From: Stratiolaelaps scimitus
Lineage: Eukaryota > Arthropoda > Arachnida > Mesostigmata > Laelapidae
Assembly: GCA_019614645.1 (NCBI GenBank)
Contig: JABWDB010000002.1
Span: 19,395,501 to 19,459,500, forward strand
DNA length: 64,000 nt
Direction: 5' to 3'
The notes beneath the pieces are model-generated. The model was not told the origin of the DNA and made no database searches. It saw nothing but the letters and a program-made list of their open reading frames with translations. Positions within the stretch are counted from its first letter, which is position 1, and each line of letters starts with the position of its first letter. A program made the position numbers and the translations under genes. Shown here in pieces: positions 12,374-21,699 of this stretch.

Positions 12374-12707
12374 ATAGTACTTATTTACTGCCCTGCACCC
12401 GCCTGTTCCCCTATCTGTTTATAGTTACGTGTGACCCCTACTACCTTGTGCATTAGTATAGCGATTCGTTGACGTTGTGACTGTGACGACAACATCAACA
12501 ACAACAACAACTATACACCACTGCATCTGCTCGTGTCATGTCACCGTCTGCTTCTGCTGCTATAGCTGCCGCATCGTCGCTTCGTTTTTTGTTTCTTGCG
12601 TTGGGAGTCTACGTTAGGAGCGGCCACAATGGCGCATCGGGTCGTGTAGGAAACCATTGCTGTAACGGCGGCCAGCCCGGCGGCGCAGGTCGACTCACCG
12701 CAAACTC

Positions 12708-13418
12708 ATGCGGATTTGTGCGCAACTATGTGAGCCTTATAGGACCACGATGGTGTCTGTGTGTGTATATATCTTACGACACCGTTGGGCCGGTTGTCCC
12801 ATTGCGCAGACGGTGGGACGATGCTGGTGGAAGAACGGTACTTTGAGGAGGGGGTCTGCAAGTGGGTCTCCAAGCAATGGCAGATCTGCCAGCCGACACA
12901 GCGTTCGGGGGGTTCGCTTCTCGTTCTACGAGGGTGGTATGTGTAGATATATGTGTGGGGTATCTGTGGCCGTCTGCGCAGTCTGTTTGGCTGACCGTTA
13001 CGGGGACGGGAATCGGCCGAGGGAGGGTATATGCGCGGGGCAGTGCGCACTTCCACTAGCCGACACATCGCGTCGAACCACCCCACCGCACCTCACCACA
13101 CCCCACCCACAAGCTAAAGCAGACGATACGAGCATCATGGGAGCACTGCAACACACAGACGCACATACACACAAAGGAAGATGGTGGCCGAGAACGGGGG
13201 TCGCAAGCACAGACAGACCTTACTTAGGAAGCCAGAGAGAGAAAGATACGAGAGAGAGCGAGAGTAAGGACTCAAGGGAGGAAAAACCGAGGGAGAACTC
13301 AATGGCGGTGGGCGGCGGATGTCCGAGAAAAAAACAACATCACCTTAGGGCTATTATATATTATATGTATCTGTTATCAGTGCTCATGCTCGGACCAAAT
13401 AGGGTGTTGCTTTTTTAA
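12708..13418 (+). CDS. Unrecognised 236-codon ORF
   Basis: The longest ATG-initiated open frame in the window, ending at TAA 13418. The first third is Cys-rich without a spaced pattern that I recognise. The middle is His/Thr/Pro-rich, and residues about 175-200 are very charged (Glu, Lys, Arg, Ser). It lies at the edge of the GC-rich island, where open frames are expected by composition. No signal peptide, domain or splice signal supports it. It could be an orphan gene, part of a leader exon, or chance. Confidence 0.2.
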   Translation: MRICAQLCEPYRTTMVSVCVYILRHRWAGCPIAQTVGRCWWKNGTLRRGSASGSPSNGRSASRHSVRGVRFSFYEGGMCRYMCGVSVAVCAVCLADRYGDGNRPREGICAGQCALPLADTSRRTTPPHLTTPHPQAKADDTSIMGALQHTDAHTHKGRWWPRTGVASTDRPYLGSQREKDTRESESKDSREEKPRENSMAVGGGCPRKKQHHLRAIIYYMYLLSVLMLGPNRVLLF

Positions 13419-13745
13419 AGAGAGAAAGAGAGTGTGTGCACAAAAGAACGAGAGAACGGTGTGAGTGTACTATACCTAGTATGTCACTATGAGAAGTCCG
13501 CTCTTACGAAAAGAAAGAAAGCATTCATTTATTAGCTCGTATACACCTACGTGATGTATATACTATATTAAATTCGTGTAGGTGGAGAAATGCAATTCTT
13601 AAAAATTTAATAGGCCCATTTCGTCTGTTGGGGCAAGAGGTGGTTAAGCTCTTGTTGGCTCGATATAATAATTGTGTCTGGGCTTTTTGGAAGGATTGGA
13701 ACAACGGGTGATTCTGCATGTATAAATGTTTATTTAAAAAAAAGA

Positions 13746-13765
13746 ATATATATATATATATATAT
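13746..13765. repeat. (TA)n microsatellite
   Basis: Ten TA units lying directly 5' of the SINE tail at 13783. Confidence 0.85.
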
Positions 13766-13782
13766 CTATCTTATATATACAC

Positions 13783-13838
13783 ATAAGAGCGCTTAAGCAT
13801 TGTAGCAATTGCAGCTCCTTTAATAAACCAATAAAGCT
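13783..13838 (+). mobile_element. SINE 3'-tail copy (family copy C)
   Basis: The tail begins ATAAGAGCGCTTAAGCATTG and continues through a GCAGCTCC core into a double AATAAACC/AATAAAG ending. The same string recurs with few changes at 41900-41945 (reverse) and, more diverged, at 52645-52690. Both of those carry a tRNA-type B box at the matching distance upstream. This copy lacks that head, which is replaced by a TA microsatellite, so it is 5'-truncated or microsatellite-invaded. Confidence 0.6.
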
Positions 13839-13849
13839 TATCTTATCTT

Positions 13850-14593
13850 CGTGTCACGGTCATACCATCAAAGGTAAACTCGATGAACTTATATGAAACG
13901 GATGCATAATAGAAACTCGTGGCGGCGTTGTCAATAAACTTATGGTGGGAACTTGGCTGATAACAGTATTGCCTGCATGCTTGCTAAATGTCAACACAGA
14001 AAATTAAAAGCTTGAGGCGCGCTATTCGTGGTTAGTTTGCTCGTGGCAATATTCCTGCTGTGGAAGCGTTTCCTGAGACGGACTTTTAGATTAAAACCGG
14101 TATTGTACAGTCGGCATCCAATAGGAATGAAGAACGATTGGAAAACCTGAACTGGCCTTCGTTTCAACAACTCGCTGAGAAATGTTGACCGCCCCAGGCA
14201 AAGAGTTCTCATACTGCAGGTGTCTCATTCATATTCATCCAATGTTCGGCTGTACACAGACAGGTGCACGCCCTGATTCCTTTGTTACCTACAGAGTATG
14301 GTGATGGGTCTTTGTAGGGAGTCAGCTTTTCGTTGATAGTTACGTCTGGTGGTTGCCTTTGACACGTTGGCAGATTCGTTCACGGCAATTTTGCGTGTCG
14401 TTGATTCGTGTTGGTGTGGCGGGGCCTTGTCTCGTATCCAACGACAGAGTGTTGCAGACTGTTTTGCTTTTGAGGTTGGAATCTCTGAGTTCTTCTCTTC
14501 AATTGTACACGACACGGTGATCATCTGCGTCATCGTCTCTCACTATGGAGGTCAGCTAGTGCATAATAATGTGTTTAGAACCATAAACTTTAT

Positions 14594-14645
<52 letters not shown>

Positions 14646-15480
14646 GAGTTGCGTGTGCCGATCGACACGTATTTAGTTCAGGATGAGAAACGGTTTCCGA
14701 CGTCATGTCCACTCGACAACACTATATATTAGGAACGCATAGACTATATGGAGATGGATACAATAGATAGATGGCTAGATACGTTATTTCATCCAGATAT
14801 TCTGTATAAATCTCATTCCGTTTATTCCGTTGTACCCCGTTCTACTGCAGATACAATACGAACAGAAACAAACGGTTTCGCGTGGGACCAAATGTCCATC
14901 TTGCCCGCTAATCTCTTCTCCCGCTGAAGTCTACGACGTTCGGTTCATCGTTGAGAGCATAATCATTTCTACCTCGCTTTTCCGCCCGTCTGAGCACATA
15001 CTGTCAATGTACAATATATATATTCCACGTCCCACAATCTCAGCAGGGCCCGAGCGGCATTGACGTGCAATGTCCCGCTCCCGTGGCCAGCGCAACATTG
15101 CTCTGGTCCGGGTGCACGCGACACTCTCGAATGTGGGCGGTAGCAGTGGTCAGAGCACTGTTGTAATATCGCATTGACATCGTCGACGTGGCGATGGTAC
15201 GAATGCTATCAACGATATATACTATAGTTTCAATCGTGGAGTTTCATGCGTGCGCCCTATGGTAATATGTCCCGCGACGTACGCCGCTCTCTCTTTTGCT
15301 TCAGATCACAGTTAGATGATGCCGTTGTTGTTGTTGTTGTTAGCAGCGGCGCGAGCTTCAGCTACTGACGACTGAGAGATCGGATCTCGCTGGCTGCACC
15401 TTCACCACGATTGGAACCGGTCAAAACTTTATGAGGCTCTAACGCTCGAACTCATTGTGTACAGTGAACGATTCGGTCAA
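13850..15480. other. AT-rich stretch, no gene seen
   Basis: Apart from the long TA array at 14596-14643, only short overlapping frames on both strands. The 127-codon plus frame at 14349-14732 starts with a non-ATG codon and reads through the TA array as alternating Tyr-Ile, so I do not count it as a gene. Confidence 0.4.
14596..14643. repeat. (TA)24 microsatellite, longest in the window
   Basis: Forty-eight bases of perfect TA alternation, long enough to extrude a cruciform under supercoiling and likely to be length-polymorphic. Confidence 0.92.
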
Positions 15481-15489
15481 ACGAAGAGA

Positions 15490-16240
15490 AACAACGTATG
15501 CTTCCGTATGTTGATCTGTCTGCTCCCTTCATTCTAAGACGTGCTGTTGGGATGCTGGCCAATGGTACCAAGCAGCAGCGACCGACGGCTCTCAACGACG
15601 CTCATACAACGACAACAACAACGACAACAAAGGTTGCCCATAGTCCGGCAAGCGAGCAAGCCAGTCCAATTCAACGGGCGCTAGAGGTTGGCAGGCTGCT
15701 GGCTGGCTGGCGATCGGTCGGTTTCTCGGTTGGGCGTGGATGGCATGGATACGAGCGGAACAGCGAACTGTTGTTCACTTATTCGCTGCTCGTGAGCTGA
15801 GCAAGCAGCAACAACAACAACGGGAGCGATAGAAGCCCGCGGCGCGACGAAGAACGAAAGAATAAGAAAAAAAAAAGGCCGCGTGGTATAATGGATTGTT
15901 TGTTGATGCTTACGCCGATGTTGGCCAGTGGCAGCTGTTGCTGCGCTGCTGGCATCGTTGTTGGTTGTTGGAGTGATTTCATCGTATTTCGCATTGTTGT
16001 TTCTCAGTCAGCGGATCCATCTAGTCGATTTTTTTTAAGGCTTTTTGCGTTTGGCATCCTCCTGACATCGTTGGTGTCTGGCCATCCGCGCATAGCACGT
16101 CACAGTGGTACACAGCTTCGTGATCGGTGTTGGTGGTGTATGATTAGTAGTAGTACTGTTGCTGTTGTTAGTATATTCTTGTCGTTGTCATTTCTTGGTT
16201 TTGTCGTCCGCCTACTACGCGTTGTACGGTCGACAGGGAA
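15490..16240. other. Short GC-rich patch with trinucleotide runs
   Basis: Contains AAC/GTT and CAG-type runs and overlapping frames on both strands (15498-15800 and 15891-16310 plus, 15779-15994 minus), with hydrophobic or low-complexity translations. No splice signal or domain supports any of them. It could be another leader exon. Confidence 0.3.
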
Positions 16241-16249
16241 AAGGAGTTC

Positions 16250-16256
<7 letters not shown>

Positions 16257-16284
<28 letters not shown>
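16257..16284. repeat. (TA)n microsatellite
   Basis: Fourteen TA units, uninterrupted. Confidence 0.9.
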
Positions 16285-16287
<3 letters not shown>

Positions 16288-16538
16288 ATAGAAGCCTGCC
16301 TTGGGGCTAGTCGGCGGTAGGGCGAATCAGGCCATCTAGGTTGACTTTTTTCTTGACTATTTGGCTCGTGATGCGGTCTGTCTAACATGACGTAGCGGTG
16401 ACATTTTTTGATGACGGCCATGAGCCGATGGAGGGATGGATGGATCGAGTTGTGTTCTTGTCTACGGCAATTGGGTCCAGCCCGGCAATCTGGCCTGCCC
16501 GATCCGATGTGGCATAGCTGTTCTTTGTGGGTTTTTCA

Positions 16539-16544
16539 TTTATT
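16539..16544 (-). terminator. Candidate polyadenylation hexamer AATAAA
   Basis: AATAAA on the minus strand, about 200 bases past the stop codon of the ORF at 16747-17268, a plausible 3' end distance. A hexamer alone is common by chance in AT-rich DNA. Confidence 0.25.
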
Positions 16545-16746
16545 TTAGCTTTTTTCCTTTTTCTGCCGTAGGCATTATGTGTACATTCAATGTATCCAGC
16601 GACGTGACGTCGTTGCGTTCGCTTTGTTCTCGGCTGCGCCAAGCAACAGCAGCTGCCGCCATTTGAAGTGGTACCTACAGGTAGATAGGTCACTGCTCGT
16701 TGACGGTGGCTGTCTCGCCACCGGAAGCCGGGAGGAGCTCGACGTA

Positions 16747-17268
16747 TCAAGCAACCAGTACTCCAAAGCAATGGTTTGCGTTGCTGCTGCTGGCGTGGCT
16801 ACGGTGGAGGTTGATGGGCTGACGTGCATTGTATTGTCTCGACAGTGGTAGTGGTGAGGCGGAGTAGGGCGCATCGTGAAGGGACAGACCAATGGTCGAC
16901 GCTCGGTGGTCAAGCAACGCACGCGTGAAATCATCGGGGTCAGTGGTGTTCGCTGTCACTCCCGGCGAGATCGAGAGTGGGCCATCAGCTGGTTGTTCAT
17001 GTAGTGCGCGCGGACGACAGTCGATGACAGCCTGCCCTAGCAACAACATTCGACCCGAAAGCCATTCAGAGGACATAGAGATGACCAGCCTACGTAGAAT
17101 GTGATTGAACTGCCGGCTCAATGAGTGATCACTGAACGGAGATAGAGAGAAAGTTGCGCCAAAATTGTCCGGAATGCAATTACGGAGCGCGAGGACGCGG
17201 CTGCCACCGATCGTTGCTACTGCTGGTGCCCTTTCAAAATATTGTGTGTAGAGGGTAGATAGGTGCAT
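16747..17268 (-). CDS. Unrecognised 173-residue protein, single exon candidate
   Basis: An ATG-initiated frame (start 17268, GAC before the ATG, two in-frame stops just upstream) of 173 codons with no simple-sequence composition, unlike the ORFs of the GC islands. The translation has balanced residue use, no long hydrophobic segment and no motif that I can name. Notable stretches are HILRRLVISMSSEWLSG around residues 57-73 and DPDDFTRALLDHRAS around 110-124. A second frame with no ATG at its start takes over at 16771-16382, so a frameshift or an intron is possible. It is followed by AATAAA at 16544 and preceded on the same strand by the ORF at 17492-17830. Function unknown. Confidence 0.33.
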   Translation of the reverse strand: MHLSTLYTQYFERAPAVATIGGSRVLALRNCIPDNFGATFSLSPFSDHSLSRQFNHILRRLVISMSSEWLSGRMLLLGQAVIDCRPRALHEQPADGPLSISPGVTANTTDPDDFTRALLDHRASTIGLSLHDAPYSASPLPLSRQYNARQPINLHRSHASSSNANHCFGVLVA

Positions 17269-17340
17269 GTCAGCTTATTAGGCTGGCACGCTGGTAATAC
17301 GCTGGTGTCAGTGTCGATACGAGATAACCGAATCGACAGA

Positions 17341-17346
17341 TTTATT
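17341..17346 (-). terminator. Candidate polyadenylation hexamer AATAAA
   Basis: Minus-strand AATAAA about 150 bases beyond the stop of the ORF at 17492-17830 and just before the ATG of the next ORF at 17268. Confidence 0.25.
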
Positions 17347-17491
17347 GTCTGAATCTTGGTATGACCCCTGGCCACATTTTCGATCCGGCTCTAGTTATCC
17401 CCCATCTACCCGCCATCTCCGTATTTGATATATTAACCCTTAAGAAAAGGCGCCGTTGAGATGTAAGAAGTACTCTGGTTTAGGTTCATTA

Positions 17492-17838
17492 TCATGTCCA
17501 TAGTTGCAGTACAAAATGTGAAAATCTGATAAACACCCACCCACGCCTAGCACGTTCAGTATGTATATATATATATATATACATGCGCGCGCGGATAAGA
17601 GGATGATGAAGCTGTTCGAGATACCGCCGCTGTGTTGACGATTCAGATCGAGCCGACCATGTTCTGCTAATGTACTTCTTGCGGTTCAACGTCATTGACG
17701 CGCCGTTGAAACGCAAATATTCTTGAGTGTCCGACTTTGCTACGTCGTCGAACTCGAGTGGCGGCGCGTGTCGTGAGCGAACCACGCGCGAAATTAGTTG
17801 TCCTCGAACCAGGACGAATTCGCTGTTCATAAATGCCC
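17492..17838 (-). CDS. Unrecognised protein, candidate second exon
   Basis: The open frame starts at ATG 17828-17830 and runs 112 codons to TGA at 17492. The first about 85 codons use mixed codons and read MNSEFVLVRGQLISRVV onward. The last part crosses a (TA)n array and encodes a Tyr-Ile repeat. A minus-strand TAG acceptor at 17839-17841 would start the exon at 17838. Its phase fits exactly the donor at 18257, where one leftover G plus the first GG makes a Gly codon and the join adds Ala-Phe before this Met. The acceptor's polypyrimidine tract is weak. An in-frame stop lies upstream if the exon is not spliced. No domain recognised. Confidence 0.3.
17559..17593. repeat. 35-base perfect purine-pyrimidine alternation, (TA)n then (CG)n
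   Basis: Strict alternation runs through GT, a nine-unit TA array, ACAT and a GCGCGCGCG block. CG alternation is the strongest Z-DNA-forming motif and TA arrays melt easily, so this could be a B-Z junction. It lies inside the ORF at 17492-17838. Confidence 0.8.
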
Positions 17839-18256
17839 CTAAGAGTTACGACAATCTGCGTTCAGTTGCCTCTCGGCAAGACGTCCACAGCAGCAGCCTA
17901 TAGCTTGTTATTCGTTCAATCTATCCTCTCGTTAATAGTGAGAGAGTAATTTTTGCTCTTGGAATATGGCGATCCGTTTAATAGGGTTCAAATTGTATAG
18001 TGCATCCCTGATATACGAATCGACCTATATCGATGGATGTTGATCCGCTAGCACTTGGTTGTCAAGCTGCGAATATATAATAATATACATGATTTGAATA
18101 CAGCTATTGTTGTTGCTCCTGTTGTGAGTCGAAATATCAAATAAGTAGAATGGTTCACATTCAAAATTTGCTATGAACTGAGTCGGCTTCAACGTTTAGT
18201 ACCAGCTTAGTCATGATCGTATTTATCCTTCGGTGGTGGGGCCGGGGGACACTTAC

Positions 18257-18305
18257 CTCTGTTAGTCGATAACAACAAATCGTTTAAGTTCCCGCCCCTC
18301 TCCAT
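18257..18305 (-). CDS. Candidate first coding exon with a strong donor
   Basis: The minus strand reads ACAGAG before GTAAGTG, a near-perfect donor, with the exon ending at 18257. Forty-nine bases upstream is an ATG with A at -3 and G at +4. The 16 codons read MERGGNLNDLLLSTNR, with one base left over. The phase matches the TAG acceptor at 17839, giving a possible intron of about 418 bases. The same strand also holds the ORFs at 17492 and 16747. It is short, so chance remains likely. A second minus-strand ACAGAG/GTAAGT donor occurs at 21903 without a good frame. Confidence 0.28.
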
Positions 18306-18309
18306 ATTT

Positions 18310-19686
18310 GTCTCTCATACAATTCGTGTCTGATATAGTAATCATTGGCGTCATATCTGCACCATACGCTTGAGGGCACGCACATCAATGAGCAAAAATT
18401 GATTTGCTACCTGACGCCGTCGTCGATGTTAGACGAGGTGTTGCAGTTCAGCGAAGTGATTCCCGAGCCTAGATATACCAGAGTTCGTGACGGTGGCGGC
18501 GGCGGCGACGGGTTAACTCGAATAAGAGGTCTAGTAAAGTATTGGCGTTGGCAGCAGAAACGTACACGCGTAAGAATGATTGTCTTGGCTCTGTCCTTGT
18601 TCTTTGGTTAACGATCGTCCATCGAGTTCGATGTATAACTCACCATGTTTTCATGAATGTTTTCCCTCCTCTCTTGATTTCAACGACGATTCTGATTGTT
18701 GCCTGTTAAGCTGCTGCTGCTGCTGTTACGTTAGTTGTTGCTGATTTCTTGGGCATGGCCACGTACGTGTACCATAGTCCGGCATCTATTTGATGATATG
18801 CACGCTGACCGCCCTGCGGAACAACGCATCTACACACACATATGGGAACAATTAACAAGTCGATTCAAGAAACTTCTGCCAAATTGTTCTCTTTTCTTCC
18901 CGTTACGGTATGTGCAGTGTGCGTGTTTGGTGCCAGCGCGTTCAGCTGGCTCTTTCGATATCAATGCGCTGGTTACGCCCCTCCTTCCAAGTAATACAAT
19001 TAAAATGAATCGTCCGAATAATGATTTTCTACTTGTTTTTACTCAATTATAAAAGTGGGCGACAATTGTAATTCGGCTGAAATTCTGTCCGTAAAATTCT
19101 CGTGAGGAAATACTTTTCTAATGAGATTCATCAGATGCGTAATTGATTTCGTGATGGCTCTTCGTTTGCGCAAATCTGACCATAATTCTTTTTTTTTTTG
19201 TGTAAGCGATTTGGAACGGCTCTACTCTGACAGGGCAAAGCTGTTTGCGGGGCATTGCTGATAACAATGAACACAAAAGGCGACTCGGAGTGGTGGCTCG
19301 TCTGTGTTCGACTATCTGGAATATACGTATCGCAGATAATTTACACTAACCGCCCAGCAAATTTACACTAATCAGCGTTATCAAAGTATACCGTGGAACA
19401 AATGCAAACAAGTGGCGAAAACACTCGATGAACAGATCGAACTCGTTTATCAGGTGTAGCTTCGATTTGGTGATAGCCTGAAAAAGCAGAGGTTTACGAT
19501 AGGCATATTTATGATATCGTCATTTTGAAAATGGCGATAAATATCCATATGGGCTAATTGGAATCACTATCTGACCGCCTGCTCTATACTATAACATGTC
19601 GATTTTGCTCGATCTATCTGTTCATACAATTTCATTCAATTCACAGGCACTTATTCGCAAATAAATCGTTACATATTTGTATACAG

Positions 19687-19729
<43 letters not shown>

Positions 19730-20700
19730 CACCACAGCTGCTTATATCTCAGCCAAGTAATTTTCATCAGCTGGCACACACACACTCATTTCTGTTGATC
19801 CGTCGTAAGGCAAACATCGTGTTGACTATGATGGCATCACTTGTTTGACAACGCAACAAAACGAGCAAAATCCACCAGTACTGAGGGATGAGCCACCGTC
19901 GTGCACGGTCAGACGAATTTCACGCGGCAAATATTAATGGCGTAGCCCCACGACATCGGGTGCCACCGCTGAAGTTTTTGATAGATTCGTCGACTGAAGC
20001 ATATCGGCTGCGGCTCTCCGGGCTGTCGTGTCAGACACCTCAGCCGATTACACAACTCAAACAAGGCAGAAATATTTACCAGAGAGACGAACGCATGTTG
20101 TGTTGTAAAACGCTTACTTGTATTATATAATGACACCTGACTAGGGGGAGGCATTTCGTTAAAAACGTCCATTTTAAGAAACAACAACCCGCAACAGCAA
20201 CAACAGAGACACCCTGTCATTTTGATGAATTAAAAGAAGACCTGACGACGAATGTTGAATAATGGCGGTGGCTAAAATCTCGGCAATAGGAAGCCATAGT
20301 TGAAGAAAAGCCTATCTCATTGGGGTAACATGCTGTATGCACCGACGCATATCAAAAAATCAACGTTTACACATGTGTTAAGCGAGCGTTCTTGCTCTCC
20401 GCGGATAATCTGGTCACTGTTTCGGGTCAATACTTCAATATACCGTGTTATTGTCGTATTGATTTTTTTTTGGCGTCTAAAATAGAGAGAACAAATTAGT
20501 TTGCCTATGGTTGAACATAGATCGTGTGACATACCATTTGGCAGCTTGCTTCAACCGGATAGCAACCGGATATTATAATAGCTTTTTGGCGGCTGGCTGC
20601 ATCGTGACTACGGACCGATCCACCCTTTGTATCTCGGAACTCTCTCGCTCTCGCCAGCTGATAGGAGGTCGGCGTTCAGCCTAATCGATGCCGGCTGGCC
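18310..20700. other. AT-rich stretch with one TA array, no gene seen
   Basis: Short frames only on both strands. A CTG run lies near 18712-18726, and a minus-strand donor match at about 18642 is preceded by a stop codon. The long TA array at 19691-19726 is listed separately. I see no promoter or coding gene that I would defend. Confidence 0.4.
19691..19726. repeat. (TA)18 microsatellite
   Basis: Thirty-six bases of perfect alternation, the second longest TA array here. Confidence 0.9.
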
Positions 20701-20712
20701 ACCATCCAGGTG

Positions 20713-21021
20713 TTAGGTTAGACCTGATAATCCTCCATAGCAATTTTCCTTCTCGACAACGTCGATTACCGGCGTATAGCATTCTGCAATCCATGTCACC
20801 GGATACTGATTCGCGAACCCTTGGCCCTGGTCGTAGGACAGACCTGCTACTTTGGTTGCCCTTTGCGACCGAAGGGGATATCCTACTAAGGACAACAGGC
20901 GTACATCAGCAGTAGCCGACGCCCTCAACTGGCCGCGTTCATTGTCCCAGGAGAGGACAACGAGTAACCTCGGGCCTGTCCGGTTTTCCACTACAGTCGA
21001 GCCGTTGTTCGAGGCCGTCAT
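20713..21021 (-). CDS. Unrecognised 102-residue ORF beside a G-quadruplex
   Basis: The frame from ATG 21021 to the stop at 20713 has varied residue use and no simple repeats. Its start is MTASNNGSTVVENRTG and its middle contains LLSLVGYPLRSQRATKVAGL. The local DNA is visibly more GC-rich than its flanks. The opposite strand is also open over 20852-21235 but lacks an ATG. I recognise no family. It could be an exon, a decayed mobile-element ORF, or chance. Confidence 0.2.
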   Translation of the reverse strand: MTASNNGSTVVENRTGPRLLVVLSWDNERGQLRASATADVRLLSLVGYPLRSQRATKVAGLSYDQGQGFANQYPVTWIAECYTPVIDVVEKENCYGGLSGLT

Positions 21022-21053
21022 CCGCACGTTCGCTTGCGCCGACGAGCGACTAC

Positions 21054-21083
21054 GGGGCGGGGTGGGGCGGGGCGGAGTGGGGG
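21054..21083 (+). promoter_or_regulatory. G-quadruplex motif overlapping GC boxes
   Basis: Four runs of four G separated by single bases (21054-21072), then another run of five G at 21079-21083. This is an almost ideal parallel G-quadruplex sequence and also contains GGGGCGGGG, the Sp/KLF-type GC box. It sits about 30 bases upstream of the minus-strand ORF start at 21021, so it could be a promoter element for that ORF. That function is inference. Confidence 0.6.
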
Positions 21084-21699
21084 TATCTGGTGGAGTGGAA
21101 GGTAAATTACGGGCGAACGTGTCGCCGCGCCCTGAGGTAGATGTCCCAAATGAGGCACTCGCCCCTACTGTCCCTGCCGCTTCTGCTGTTGAACGCTCGG
21201 CGCGGTGTAGTCCGCTTCTGGCTGATTTGAGTTAATTCTCAGTAGCAACAGCATTGAGATTGCAGTGGTTCTTCCACCTGACGCCGTCAACGATCATGAG
21301 CCCGTGCTGTCGATGTGTTGCCGTCTGTTGGCCATTCGATTCCCGCAGGAGCTGAACGGATATAGGAGAGTTCGCTCAATTGGAGATTGTTGATGGAATT
21401 GTGGCGAAATCCATCAGTTCGCTCCGGGTACAGCGTAAGGATTGTTCAACAGTGGCAATATATATATGGCCTGATCATATTCAATTTTGTGTACCTAATG
21501 ACTCCAGAAACGAGCAGCAATGTATCTCTTCCCGGCATAATATTCGGCTTACCACTGACACTGGTTGTGACACAGGCTATAGACACCACGGAGACGATGA
21601 CGGTCCGACGAGCAGTAGTAATATAATAGTAATAGAATGCTTCGGTTACAATTACTTCAATTCATCAAGATTCTGATCGACTTTGACTTATGGAAATGT

